This document shows positions 11,507 through 23,062 of a stretch of 64,000 nucleotides of DNA, in pieces (the stretch's first letter is position 1; each line of letters starts with the position of its first letter). Both the position numbers and the translations under genes were made by a program. The notes below the pieces were generated by a model. That model had not been told where the DNA came from. It worked only from the letters and a program-made list of their open reading frames with translations, and made no database searches. Origin of the DNA: Rutstroemia sp. NJR-2017a BVV2 (Eukaryota; Ascomycota; Leotiomycetes; Helotiales; Rutstroemiaceae); contig NJPS01000024.1 in the NCBI GenBank assembly GCA_002946415.1, positions 248,001 through 312,000 on the forward strand, in the 5' to 3' direction.

Positions 11507-12126
11507 AGAGCCACTACTCTGAAAGACCCCTTACGCATGGCGTAACCATTGTAGATCGGGATTTACCGATTTGGTGCCGCCAGCCTGCGGAAGAGCACAC
11601 AGATGGTGTAACGTGAGAGACTGACCTACGAAAGCGGAAGATGAGCTCATAACTATAAAACCAGAAGTGACACTACAAGCTGGCCTATCTCACTCAGAGA
11701 ATCTGCTTGCTAAAAGGCGGATTGCTCATTAGCAGTAGTCGCCTCTGCTCCTTATTATCATCATTGTATTTAACAAACCTAAATGGTTGCAACTTACAAC
11801 AATTTCAGCTAGCTGAATGAGTGGAGCTCCTGCTGGTGATCACTACTATGTTAGACTGTCAAGTTACATACGGAGCGGTACACCGCTCAATGTTTCAAAA
11901 CAAAGAAAGTAATCGATTTCTGCACGGCATATAGTTCAGCTCGCACAAAACTCCATTTCCTCCGCATTGTTGCACATCTTTGTCTCGCATGTGCATTTGA
12001 GACATCGACCGAGATTTCAATTTGGACCGTCGTACATATCATATATGATAACACGTGTTCTAGTCTTCGACGGTCGACCGATACAGGACAATCAATCTAT
12101 CTCAAACACACCCGTGTTCCATAACC
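11507..12126. other. Intergenic
   Basis: About 620 bp of mixed sequence upstream of the cysteine-rich frame and downstream of GH28. No conserved reading frame and no RNA gene recognised. Confidence 0.4.
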
Positions 12127-13687
12127 TCAAGAACTACAATTAATCGCCAACAACGAATTATCCACATTCGTACACGTCCACTTCGCCGTCTTCCCGCTCG
12201 GCGTCGTGATGTTGATATTCTGGGCCCTGATGTTGCTGCATTTCTATTCAGGTTACTGAGTCAGTATTGGCTCAAGTATGGAGAGCAAACTGAGACTCAA
12301 ACATGGAGAGAGAAGTGAAGAGACATACATCCTTGCTGCTGCAAACAAGTGTTCCCACCGTCGGATCGTGTTTCGAACTCGCTACGCCGACGAAGTTCTT
12401 GAAGACGACGTCTTGGATGAGCATTTGCGTCTGGGGGAGTTAGTCTGGAATGAGGGGGATGAGTTGGAAGGGAAGAAGGAGGGGGGAGATCGCATACGGG
12501 GTACTTTGCGCATACTGACGCGGTTTGCATGTAGCAGCTTGTGAGCTCGATGGCATCTATGCTCAGTCAGCCCAGGCCGTCTCTCAGAAGTCACAGCAAC
12601 ATACAATCATCCTTCACGACCGTCATCCCATCATAAGTGATATTCTTCACGACCCCATTCCCGCCACCCGTTCCATAATCACTTCCGGGTACCTCCCCAG
12701 CCCAGACTTTGATCCGCGCGGCATCGCTCGCGTAGCCCAGAGTTGTGTTACGCACGACTATATCTTGCACAATGTCCGTGACGCCGGGGTACTGGCCGAG
12801 CGAACCGACCGATATGCCGTGGGAGCCGTTACAGTAGAGGTTCTGCACGAGGATGTCGGTGCTGTTGGGCTTGAAGGAGACGCAGTCGTCTTGGTTGTGG
12901 ATGGTGGAGTTTTGGATCGTGAGGTGCGAGGATTGATAGGTGTCCCAGCCATCTATGGAGTTGGTTTGTTAGCATTTCTTTACACTCTCGGGCTGCACCC
13001 CTTTTCTTTCTCCGCCTCTCTAAACAGAAGGAAGCAAAACCTACCCGTATTCTTCACCGCACTCTTCGACGTCGAACTCGCCTCCAACACCATCCCACTA
13101 ACCACAAAATCCTGCACCCCCACAAAGAAATTAAACCACATCGGCGAATTCCTCATCGTCAACCCGCTCATACTCCCGCCCTTCAACCCATTCAATACCC
13201 AAAGTATCGGCCTCACCACATCCGAGTTCTTCGCAAACGCATCATACCACACCTGACCCTTCCCATCAATCACACCCAGGCCATCCCCGTAAAAATTCAC
13301 ATCCGTCCCACCAAACTGGATAAACGCGGATGAGTCCTGGAATGGATACTTAAAGGACGCGGTGCTCCAGAAAGAGACGTTGGGACTGAAAGCAATGGTG
13401 CCGTGGATGGAGAAGTCGATTGAGGAGAGGTAGGTGAGGTTGAGGGGTGTGGCGATGGTGTAGAGGGGGGAGTGGAGCGTTACGATGCCGCCGTTGTTGC
13501 AGGATGCGATGGCAGAGAGGAGGGCCGCTGAGTCGTCTTTGTTGTTGCCCAGGGCAGTGACGTCGCAGGTGCGGTTGCGGGGTTGGGAGCGGGGCTGGAG
13601 GGGGGAGATAGGGGTTAGGGGGAGGTGGGGGGTGCTGAGGGTGAGGGTTGGGAGGAGGAGAAGGATGGTGGAGAAGGGGATGTGCAT
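12127..13687 (-). CDS. GH28 exopolygalacturonase, secreted
   Basis: Five exons: 13045-13687, 12952-12605, 12556-12498, 12430-12329, 12243-12127 (each read downward); 422 residues. Begins with a clear signal peptide ([18 protein letters not shown]). Right-handed beta-helix pectinase with the four GH28 signatures: [28 protein letters not shown] and ARIKVW. The [12 protein letters not shown] form and [11 protein letters not shown] following it are typical of exo-acting enzymes, which release galacturonic acid from polygalacturonan ends. The cysteine-bearing ends ([16 protein letters not shown] at the N-side, [15 protein letters not shown] at the C-end) fit the family. Several N-glycosylation sites are visible. 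Neighbours on the same strand are a GH43 enzyme and a sugar transporter, consistent with wall-polysaccharide use. Confidence 0.95.
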
Positions 13688-14441
13688 TTTGATTGGGTTT
13701 GCTTATAGAAGCCTTGAGAAGTTGCTAGTAGTCGACTAATGTGAAGTCAAAAGCAAGATATCCATCATCCACAACAGCAACTCCCCACCTCCATATATCA
13801 CCAACAACCCCCCATTGATCAACCACACCATACCCCAACCCATCCACTTCACACCTTCAAAATTCCATATCGACGGAAACAAATTTCACCGGAGCGGAGA
13901 GGGTAGCATGGTATGCACAATTTCGTGCCTTGCGCTTTCGATCGGACCTGCATATTTCCCGCGGATAAAGCTTGATTTGATGCCTTTGGTGATTGGGCAT
14001 ACACATGTATATATGCATGAAAATAAGTATAATATCCAGGTGATATTAACCTGGGTGCATGGTCTGAGGTGGTATTAGCCTATGTATGTGGAGAAATAGG
14101 CTGTTTCTAGAAGGGATAAATCGTGGAGAAGATCGACGGAATGGACGATCGGGGTAGTGTGATAGGTGGTGGATTTGCTAGGTGGTTTGTGGAGGCTCGT
14201 TCCCTGGACGAGGGGTACTGTATGTTGCTAGCGTTTGTTGATTTAGCTGCTAATGCATGAATTAAATTTCACGATGGAAATTAGATAACTGCTAGTCATG
14301 ATTGCGCTTGTGTATTGAAACCAATTAATCATCAAATCGTTCGTAAAGACCAGTATAATTAATATAAACTATGCTAAACCTAATTTAGATCCAAAGCATT
14401 CATTTCCCCATCAACTAAGCCATCGAATCCCGCAATGAAAT
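13688..14441. other. Intergenic
   Basis: About 750 bp between the GH28 start and the transporter stop; includes the presumed GH28 promoter. AT-rich at 14230-14400. No gene recognised. Confidence 0.4.
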
Positions 14442-16284
14442 TTACTCCTTTGGAGTGACATGAACAGTATCAACAGCTTGGTTGATATCATCGTTCATCT
14501 CCAAACCCCTATCTTCAACATGCGCATGATGAGCATCCTCAACACCCATTTGAGCACCGCCCTTCTCAACGTGGTTGACACCGCCGAAGAGAACATCCAT
14601 CTCCTCGAGCATGATGTTTCTTGTTTCTGGGACGATGAAGACGACGAATAATGCGAGGAGTATGTTTATACCGGCGAAGAAGAAGAATGTGTAGCTGGGT
14701 TTGATTAGTACGGCTTGAACAAAATAGGAGGATGAGGTAAGTAACTTACAAGTTGCAGTTGGCTAAGAAGGTAGGGAAGAATTGGTTGAAGATCAAGTTG
14801 GTGACGTTTTGAAATTGCGAACACATTCCCACAGCTTGAGCTCGGACGTTCATGGAGAAGATCTCGGCAGTCCAAATCCAGGTGGTAGCGCCCCAAGTTG
14901 GCTTGTAGAAGAAGATGAAGAGGAAGAGAAGGAAGGTAAGAGCGATTCCTACGGGCTGGTCCTTGGTGAGAACTTCTTTTTTCCCTGAAAGGTAGTAACG
15001 ATCTGGTGTTGCGACTCCGACGGCTGCGAAACAGATCATGCAGAGTGCCATACCGATACCACCAACAATGAAGAGGAACTTTCGGCCATATCGGTCTACG
15101 GTCCAGACAGCGTTCAAGGTGAAGAGAATTCCGCAAGTACCGTTGATAGCGTTGATCAAGTTGATGGTTTCAGCGTCTTTGTAGATACCCTTGTAGATAG
15201 CAGATGAGTAACTGTTCAAAGATCCTTGACCTGTAATTTGTTGACCACCGTTGATGATGAAAGCGATCAGCAATCTCTTGCGAACAGATGCATCCATCCA
15301 GAGTGCCTTGTAGGAGCCGGTGGACTTGGATTCCTTTTCGTACTCGATAGCCTCCCTGATTTGCAGGAGCTCATCTTCGACTTCTTGTTCGGTGTCTCGG
15401 ACCAAAAGGAGCGATCTGCGGGCTTTCTCGACGTGGTTTCCGTTCTGAATGTACCAACGAGGAGTCTCGGGGATGAAAGGAAGGAGTACCATGATGATGA
15501 TTGGTACCAACATTTGGAAGATGACAATCAATTTCCAGTCCCATTCGCCAAGGCTGGCGGTGTGCTTACCGGTCGCGAAGGCAATCCAGTATGCGATGAA
15601 ACTTCCGACTGAGTAGAACAATTGCCAGAAGCCCATGATCTTTCCTCGAATCTCAGGTGGTGCCAACTCTCCAATGTAAACCGGTCCAGCAGCTGTTTAA
15701 GTTGTTAGTGCGATGATCTAAAGATGACTGTCAAACCAGGTACTACTCACTCAAAGCAATACCCTGTCCGAGACCGATGATCACACGACCTCCAATGAAG
15801 GCACGAAGATTTGGAGCAAAGGCCTGAACGAAGGTAGCGATAACGGTCAAGAAGCATCCAATTCCCATTCCCCATCTTCGTCCCAATCGATCGGCCTTTC
15901 AATCTGTTAGCTGAAGAACGGTGTGCTTTCATGAGTAGAGCAACGTACAATTGGTCCACCGAAGAAAAATCCAGAAACAATACCACCAATGTTATAGGAT
16001 GAATTGACCAAACCGAGAGTGTATGTGTCCTTCGAAACGTCAGTTTAAGCTCGTCGGGTGTCGCACTTGACTAAGACCTACTGGTTTGCCGAAGTAAGCT
16101 ACCCAATGCTTGGAGTTTTGGCAGGCGTTGAAGACGGAGGCATCATATCCATACAACACCATGCAGGCCGCCGCGACCATAGAGATGTACCTTCACACGC
16201 GTTAGGTTCACGTACGATAAGCGGATAGCGGCGATGATGAACTTACCAATTGTACCATCTCTTCGAAGATGTGTTAAACAACAT
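14442..16284 (-). CDS. MFS sugar (hexose-type) transporter
   Basis: Six exons: 16247-16284, 16082-16190, 15949-16029, 15751-15895, 14750-15692, 14442-14694; 522 residues, normal for a fungal sugar porter. Twelve predicted membrane segments. Family motifs: GYDASVFN after TM1, GG.VSGFFFGG followed by DRLGRRWGMGIG (loop 2-3), RVIIGLGQGIAL, GPVYIGELAPPEIRGK (TM4-5), PETPRWYIQNG, QQITGQGSLNSY (TM7), DRYGRKFLFIVGG and PETRNIMLEEMD after TM12. It imports a sugar across the plasma membrane, probably by proton symport; the exact substrate cannot be read from sequence. The first exon is only 38 nt (MLFNTSSKRWYNW). Its place beside GH28 and GH43 suggests uptake of pentoses, galacturonate or their oligomers, which is inference. 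Confidence 0.95.
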
Positions 16285-17258
16285 CTTGTTGTGTGTACGA
16301 AAGTGCTCAGTAGAACAGCTCCTTTTCTAATCCAGATGTACTGAATGAATGAAATATAGGCTGGGGTGACTTATTAAGAACACCAAGAAGAAACCCAAAA
16401 GACCGAAGAACCAAGAATAACGACAAGACAAACAATTAAGATCTTATCATATGTGGTGGTGTGGTATGGGGTGATATATCTGAAGAAACATGTGGACGAG
16501 TTGGGATCTATAAAAGTCGACAGGAGTCAGCACATGCACCTAGGTACCAGGGAGGTGGTGGAGGTGTAGGAGAGGCTCACGACTGTGCCGTATATTCCAA
16601 CAAAGTTTTACCCCACCGGAAATGATTGCAGGAATAAATGCACCAATCTGCTCCTCCTATTTATCTCGCGTCAGCCACCAATGCATGTGTCGAACCTAGT
16701 TCGTGTCCTGTCATGCCAGGCCGTACCGGTGAGTAGGAACCCTTGTGTACTAGTTCTGCATTTATCCTGGAGAAATGTGTTTGCGGCGGTGGGGAATTTC
16801 CCCAGAAAAGCAGTCTCCGAGATTAATTGACGGACGCGACTTGGTCGAGTCTCCGCATCATTCTATTATGATTCGACGGATTAGACTGAGCCTGGATGAA
16901 AAGTCTTGGGGCCCCGTATTTGCGTTAGCGGGGAAGGGAAATCCTGGAGTCTTCGCCTACGAGATCCGAGCATTCTCGATTGGAGACAGCATGATTTTCC
17001 TCCGCTTCAGCTCGACAGTCCACGCGGCCATGTGGGCACCCAACATCTTTGAATTTTGGGCGATATGGGGAAATGGGGAAATAGCAGGGGGGCCTGAATA
17101 AGCTAACGACGGTATTCTGATGGAGATAAGTGCAAATGTAAACTATTCATACAATCATTTTTTGTTCCGGCGTCACTATTGTTCCATTGTTCGCCTCCAC
17201 CAATATGACCCACCCTAGTATACATTGTGACCATGTGCCAAGCCCCTCCTCAGGAGTA
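16285..17258. other. Intergenic
   Basis: Transporter promoter and 3' flank of the nucleotidyltransferase gene, about 970 bp. Open frames such as 16775-17101 (+) show no conserved features. Confidence 0.4.
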
Positions 17259-20200
17259 TCAACCTATACTCGTAGCTCCTTTGACACCTACTCCATGGAT
17301 TGCGTCAAGAAGTTTGTGTAACTCAGCTCTGGATTCGCTAGGACCAGGAACTGGTTCTAACAGTTCATCCTTTCCACTGAACTTAGTCCCAACACATTTA
17401 ATGATTCCCCAGGCTCGTCTAAACTCATCTCTGATCGACACGATACCATTATGAGTAACGGTTCTAGCGATGTTGTGGTCAATCTCGAACGGATCCTCGA
17501 TGGCGAAAAGATATCGGTGACGGATTTCCTTGACTTCTTCCACCGTCTTGGCTTGCTGTTTTATCGCCTTCAGATCTGCTGGTGGATCAACATCAACCTC
17601 ACCGTTGTTTGTGGCTGGAACAACTTGGCTAGTGAATGCAGGAGTTGATGGTGTAGGTGGGGCGGCAATCTGAGTTGTCTCGATGACTGTTCTTGCACCA
17701 ACCCAACCTTTCTCCTGCTTGCTGAGAAGACCATGTTTTGTGCGTAAGCTAAGAACCTCTCGACCCCAATCGAATCCCCTCTGACCTGGAACTGTTGTCA
17801 TCTGTCCACCTTGAGCAAAATACTCGAAGAATCCCCTAAGAAGTATGCCGACTGAATCATGATTATGGCTCAGCATTTTCTTATCTGCGAGAGATCTAAT
17901 CGCTGCTTCGTCGCGCCAGAACTTCACGTTCCGACCATCGCAGGTAGATTGTGCCTCTCGATCCGCTGGTGAGAGATGTGAAGGGGGCTCAGCATTTGTA
18001 TGCTGAAGATTAGGGCAGACTGGTGGGTGCACAATATTGACAAGATAGTGAAGCACCATTAAGACATATCCATAACTACCGAGAGTACCTCGATATGGGG
18101 TATTGATCCCACGAAGTTTCGCCCAATGTTTGACAAACAGCACCATAACCTTGACTCTCGGATCGCAAGCGGAATACAATCTAAGAAGTAATGTGTTGTG
18201 CAGGGCTAAATGATTGGAGAAGTTTATGTCGCATTGGATACCAACACTATTCTTTGGAAACTCAAGATGGTCTTTGTACCGGTCTTTTGGCTTATTGAGA
18301 GATATCTGTGTGGGATCGGGAAGAGTGCGCACAAGAGACAACAATTCAGCGTGAGCTGGGTTGGAAGGTTCGCCTTTGAGCATGTTTCGTAGAACAACAA
18401 TATATTCTTCAATGTGTGATTGATCTGTCTCATTGAATAGATGGGCCTCGATTGCATGTTCATAGTCGCTTATAAGTTGCAGAATTTGATGTTTTCGAGC
18501 GACTTCTAATAAATTAGTTGTGCCTTCAGCAGACTGCAGCTCCTGGCGGATATTCGAATTGTGAATGCCTGAGATATAACGGCTGATGAAAAGATTTGTC
18601 AGTTCTTCATCTGTCATCTTGCGCTCTCTCACTAGATCCTTTGGTACATTCCTTCCTTCGAGATCAGCTTTCAGGCGAAGGACTCTCGCGAGGTATTGCT
18701 GAGGATTTTCATATTGCATCTGTTCGAGAAATACAAGCTGAAGCGAGGCACTTTTCTTTAATCTTTCTGAAGCGTTATGCAGTTGTCTGTTATAGACGTC
18801 TGACTCTGTGATAGGACCTTCTTTGTTTTGCAGAGCTGTCCATGCTTCGAGGTTTGCACAGCATTCCGACTCATACTTGTCGGTCGCCTCTGCAAGTGGT
18901 CGCCCGTCCCAACCCATTGCTAGTCTTTCGCCCTCGATCTGAGTAAAGATTCCGTTCATAGATCGTTGGACGAATGGTACGGAGGAGTCAAATAATGGGG
19001 AAATAGAGCGATAGGATTGTAGACGAGCGGAGAGTTCTTGAGAAGAGAGACCAAGCACGAAAGCTTTGCAAACATCACGGAGAACCTTCAATTCATCGAC
19101 GGTAAGCTCGGGTGAGTTTACAGTCAGATCGCGTCCGCCATGTTTTCTCAAGACTCGTTTGGCGCACAAGTAGTAGTCGTTCAAACTTTGGTTGTCTCGT
19201 TGCTTCAGTGCAAGAGACTTATTTTCGGTATCCTGCAAATCATCCATATGGTCGGCGACCGTTGGCATGGACTTTAGCGTGTCTTCACTTGGCTTTGGAC
19301 TCATATTGGCGTGCGCTTTGACAGTAACTTCAACATGCTTGTCGTCCACGATGTCATCGTTTTCATCGACGAAACCTTGCTCCCATTTGGAACGCTCTTC
19401 TCGGAGATCTGCCATCAACTTATCTGTAGGTTGCTGGCAGAGCTTGATAATTGGAATTCTTGTCCTTGTGAGAAGTCGTGCACCATAGCCTAGACTGAGT
19501 AACTTTTGTTCTAGTAAACGTGGTATGGGAGACTCTGGGGACTCGGCGGATGGGTGTGAGTATGGCGTGAGTAATGCTAGATCCATGTCGGATCCTTTCG
19601 TTGCAAAACCAGAACTCAAGCTTCCATAACATTTTAGCTGGACGGAAGAAGAATCAAATTTATCGTTACCGAGCTCTTGTTGTTCGTATTCCAGTATTGC
19701 ACTCTTACAGACCTTCTCAATTAAGGCTCTGAACTCTTCTTTTTGGTTTGCCTCCTCGATGTCAATCTCAACTTTGGGGAGACATTCCTGAGCTAAAATT
19801 TCTAGGTATTCACCTTGAGTTGTTATTTCCTCCGAACTCGCACCGTATGGTCTAGGCCGTCCTTGTGCGCCCGTCGGCCCTGGCTGATATAATTGACGAT
19901 TTTGCGGGTTGGGCCTTGGGGAAAATGAATTTAGGCCTGGACTAGTCTGATTCGCATTTTGCCAGGGCTGTGCATGTGGTGATAGTGCCCCCTTTTGATT
20001 GGGATATCTTTGGTTTGCCTGGTTTGGATATGTTCCCGAACGAGGAGAATTTTGATAGCTCATTGGGGTGCCATAGGGAGATGCGGGTGACGGCTGGGAA
20101 AAGCGTGGTGAATACGGCTGCTGGTTTTGAAATCGTTGACCGGTGTTGAATTGAGGACTACCGTTGGCATAGTTTGACGACCAGTTTGTTTGATTCGGCG

Positions 20201-20609
20201 CAGAATAAGGTGTAAAGCCACGGGGCGATGGTGAATGACCAGGCTGTTGATGGTGCCTCGTGTCCACTGGTATAGATAATTGGGAGTTCATTTGTCGCCG
20301 CTGTGCCTGGTTCAATCTTTTCCGACCAGTTTGTTGTGGTTCGTTATTGTTGGATGGGGCATTTTGAGTCTGACTAGCCCTTGCAGCCATGCCATCGAGA
20401 TATTGTTGCTGATCGGCTGGACTGGCCGTAAGCATGTGTGGTGGCAAGGCAGGAGTAGTAACTGATGGGAGATGGGGAGGAGCATTGGGGTTCGTGTTGC
20501 TGGGAGTAGTGTTGTTTAATATCAGTCCTCTGAGTCGTTCCTCAAGACCTCCGACACCCGCCGTGGCTCCTTGGGCTCGTCCAGCCTGATCTTGTGTGCT
20601 TGGAAGCAT
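17259..20609 (-). CDS. Cid1-type non-canonical poly(A)/uridylyl polymerase, 1116 aa
   Basis: Single-exon frame of 1116 residues. Residues 1-250 are disordered and Q/N/P/S-rich. The nucleotidyltransferase core begins with KCYGSLSSGFATKGSDMDLALL, giving the helical turn GSL and two metal-binding aspartates near residue 340. The third catalytic aspartate is in SVGIQCDINFSNHLAL near residue 793. The central domain follows (VKVMVLFVKHWAKLRGI, GTLGSYGYVLMVLHYLV) and the PAP-associated domain closes with AIEDPFEIDHNIARTV near the end. Such enzymes add A or U tails to RNA. The unusual point is about 450 residues placed between the second and third catalytic aspartates, predicted helical and rich in charged residues, without an intron. 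Adenylyl versus uridylyl activity cannot be told; the cellular site is unknown. Confidence 0.88.
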   Translation of the reverse strand: MLPSTQDQAGRAQGATAGVGGLEERLRGLILNNTTPSNTNPNAPPHLPSVTTPALPPHMLTASPADQQQYLDGMAARASQTQNAPSNNNEPQQTGRKRLNQAQRRQMNSQLSIPVDTRHHQQPGHSPSPRGFTPYSAPNQTNWSSNYANGSPQFNTGQRFQNQQPYSPRFSQPSPASPYGTPMSYQNSPRSGTYPNQANQRYPNQKGALSPHAQPWQNANQTSPGLNSFSPRPNPQNRQLYQPGPTGAQGRPRPYGASSEEITTQGEYLEILAQECLPKVEIDIEEANQKEEFRALIEKVCKSAILEYEQQELGNDKFDSSSVQLKCYGSLSSGFATKGSDMDLALLTPYSHPSAESPESPIPRLLEQKLLSLGYGARLLTRTRIPIIKLCQQPTDKLMADLREERSKWEQGFVDENDDIVDDKHVEVTVKAHANMSPKPSEDTLKSMPTVADHMDDLQDTENKSLALKQRDNQSLNDYYLCAKRVLRKHGGRDLTVNSPELTVDELKVLRDVCKAFVLGLSSQELSARLQSYRSISPLFDSSVPFVQRSMNGIFTQIEGERLAMGWDGRPLAEATDKYESECCANLEAWTALQNKEGPITESDVYNRQLHNASERLKKSASLQLVFLEQMQYENPQQYLARVLRLKADLEGRNVPKDLVRERKMTDEELTNLFISRYISGIHNSNIRQELQSAEGTTNLLEVARKHQILQLISDYEHAIEAHLFNETDQSHIEEYIVVLRNMLKGEPSNPAHAELLSLVRTLPDPTQISLNKPKDRYKDHLEFPKNSVGIQCDINFSNHLALHNTLLLRLYSACDPRVKVMVLFVKHWAKLRGINTPYRGTLGSYGYVLMVLHYLVNIVHPPVCPNLQHTNAEPPSHLSPADREAQSTCDGRNVKFWRDEAAIRSLADKKMLSHNHDSVGILLRGFFEYFAQGGQMTTVPGQRGFDWGREVLSLRTKHGLLSKQEKGWVGARTVIETTQIAAPPTPSTPAFTSQVVPATNNGEVDVDPPADLKAIKQQAKTVEEVKEIRHRYLFAIEDPFEIDHNIARTVTHNGIVSIRDEFRRAWGIIKCVGTKFSGKDELLEPVPGPSESRAELHKLLDAIHGVGVKGATSIG

Positions 20610-21767
20610 GGTTGGCAGTTAGAAGTATTCGAGAGATCGTGGTTGTAAAGACCAATCAAGACGGATAGACCAGCCTTGCAATAAGTTTTCCCTCCTTTAG
20701 GTTCCCACTCCAAAGCTGTGGAGACTTCACCGGAACCAGATGTTTTGCGCGTTAAACTATACGGGACAGCGACCAGGCACAGGTTGGGTTGAAGGAGAAC
20801 TGAGAAGTGATAGCTATCATGTGACTAGTTGGGTTCTCAGGTGGCCGAAGTACCAACGCAACAGGTAAAGTTGTAAGACTTAGTGTTCGCGGAGAGAGGG
20901 AGACTGATTGCAAGTCGTTATCATTTCTGTAAACGTGATGCCACTGCAGGATGGTAGGAAAGTTGTACTTTATCCGTTGGTTGGTTGTAGTTGGTGGGTT
21001 TCAATTTGAGTGAGTGGAATCTAAAGAAAGGCCCTCTTCCATAGTCCTCAGCCGGTGCGGAGGTCTGAATGAAGGTCGGAATATGATCTCCAATTTATGT
21101 GTGAATGCAGAATCGTAATTCTGTGAAAGAGTGGGTGAATAAAAGGACGTTGTTACAAGAAGCCGTTATTCACTCTCCGTTCGGCTGTTGATATCTCCTC
21201 ATCCACCAACCTGACATTCGATGGAAACTTTGATAGGCAGATTGTACAACCCTCGAACCCCACCAAATATGGAAAGAAGCTCTGGCCATTTTTAAATTTC
21301 GACTTCATAATTCATTCTGGCTGCCTAAGGCAAGAAATAAATAGCGTTTGTGAAGAGTTCCAGTTGCACAAAACAGGTAGTAAGAATTCTATTCTAGGTA
21401 TAGTCTATATCGAAAATTAAACGCTACATAGTACACAATACAAAGGAGAGTACGATAAATTAGCCAGCTTCAAGTTCTGCCCCCTTTTGCTCTCCCTTTA
21501 CCATCTCCTTACGAAGTAGGTCTTGTACATCTCTGCACAGACCATCCAGAACCGATCCAAGAGCGCTGTTTCCAGCACGAACTTGCTGCCCTCACTAGGA
21601 TGTCGAGGCGACAGCAGATAGATTGGTGGAAAGCGTACCGTTGGATGAGCCGGAGGTCGAGTTGTGAATTAGAGAGTGCTGGCCGAGGAGAAGGCGATGG
21701 GATGGGAGCAGCTAGTCGCGGCAGCCGCGGCAGCCAGAGCAGTAGAATGTAGATGGCGCGGCGGAGA
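20610..21767. other. Intergenic
   Basis: About 1.2 kb. Next to 21767 the minus strand holds short Ala/Ser/Thr-rich stretches in different frames (about 21590-21760), which look like a decayed tail of the adjacent Kre9-like gene. The remainder shows no gene. Confidence 0.4.
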
Positions 21768-22136
21768 TTACTGAGTAATCTTGAAGGGGTTGGACTGCTG
21801 GAAAGTGCTGTTCCCAGTATTGTCGAGAGTGATTTGGATACCGTAGGTAGCGTAGCCAGCGATGGATGAAGGGACCTCCCATCCGTAGTAACCTTGTGAA
21901 TTGTCGAGCTTCTGGACAAGGGGCACAGAATCCACTTGCAAGGTAGTTGGACTACCACCCTTCATCAATTCAATCCTGACAGTTCCGGAGTACGTGCTAG
22001 GATCCCAGACGATATGCAATGTTTGACCAACTTTAACAATTTGATTTACATATGGGACATACATAGGATCAAAGCCCGCAGTTTGGGCAACGACAGAGGT
22101 AGCCAGGGCAGCAACGGCGACGAAGAAGTGACGCAT
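21768..22136 (-). CDS. Kre9/KNH-domain secreted protein, short form
   Basis: 122 residues with a signal peptide (MRHFFVAVAALATSVVAQ) and one Kre9/Knh1-type domain (yeast wall-synthesis domain, Ser/Thr-rich GPI-anchored family): QIVKVGQTLHIVWDPSTYSG, VRIELMKGG, a GYYGWEVPSSIAG turn and a closing SNPFKITQ. In family members this domain is normally followed by a Ser/Thr/Ala-rich stalk and a GPI signal. Here a TAA stop follows KITQ at once. Beyond it, A/S/T-rich stretches continue in more than one frame, for example STALAAAAAATS and NSTSGSSNGTLSTNLSAV. Either the protein is secreted free, or the tail was lost by frameshift, or an intron is missed. Likely role: cell wall or extracellular matrix. 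Confidence 0.78.
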   Translation of the reverse strand: MRHFFVAVAALATSVVAQTAGFDPMYVPYVNQIVKVGQTLHIVWDPSTYSGTVRIELMKGGSPTTLQVDSVPLVQKLDNSQGYYGWEVPSSIAGYATYGIQITLDNTGNSTFQQSNPFKITQ

Positions 22137-23062
22137 TTTGGATGATTTTTGTCGGTCGCGGAGGTTCAAAGAACGGTTATATTGAGTGACCAAAAAATGA
22201 ATAGAGATGAAAGAAGGAAGCAAAGTGGGAAGTACTGTGTACGATGAGTGTTTGTGGATATCGAGAGCAATTGAAATAGCATGAATATGCTACTTATAGC
22301 CCTGTGGTGAGTACTGAAAGAGAGTGTTAGAATGGCCAGTGTAAGCTGAATCCTAAAGGCCTCCAGGAATGAAAAGGTGGACGAAGTTGAGGCTATTCCC
22401 ACTTAATGAGCGTTTAGTTGAGTGAGCGAGTCTGTCGTGTAATATCGTGTAACTGCTCTGTCTCGTCTGTAGATGTAGATATATGGGAAAGAAGCTTTGG
22501 CTATTTCCTCTAAGCTTGTCTTCCTTCTAAGTTCTCTCAGCCTCTCTACCGTAGATTGAGTGAGCCTTGTCCACCAGTGGTCCAGCGTCCGGCCTTTGTC
22601 ATGATGGTTTTGATAGGACGGACTAACCCATTATGGGCTAGCTTAGTCGCGGCAACGGTTCATGTTCATTGTCATTGAAGATATCCGCTGCCCGGTACAG
22701 TACTAGCCATTCACTCTCACAAAGCAACCTTTGAATGCCAAAGAGACCAAACAATCTGCTGCACAAGGAAAAGAGGAATAAGGGATAAGAGTTGTGCTAC
22801 CTTAGATTTTCTATCCATCAAGAATCAAAGAATACTACCAACACCGTCGCGAGCCACCCTGTTGGCGAAATATAAATCTCTTTTGTTCTGACGACAAGGC
22901 AACAGCGCCAACTGTTCTACGACTGAAATCTAATTGATTTTGATGAAAACGATCGATTCCAAAGCTCAAGTCCTGCATAATTCGCACTTCGTCTGACCGT
23001 CATCTTTTCCGAGGGCGTCCTTGAAGCAATAGGGTTGGCGCTTCTTCGACAAATCCTTCGTC
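22137..23062. other. Divergent promoter region
   Basis: About 930 bp between two divergently transcribed genes, the Kre9-like gene and TFIIF alpha. CT-rich tracts occur near both starts. No conserved reading frame. Confidence 0.4.

Noticed and set aside
12525..13256. 243-codon frame on the + strand
   Set aside because: It is antisense to GH28 exons, which carry all catalytic motifs; the + frame has no recognisable domain.
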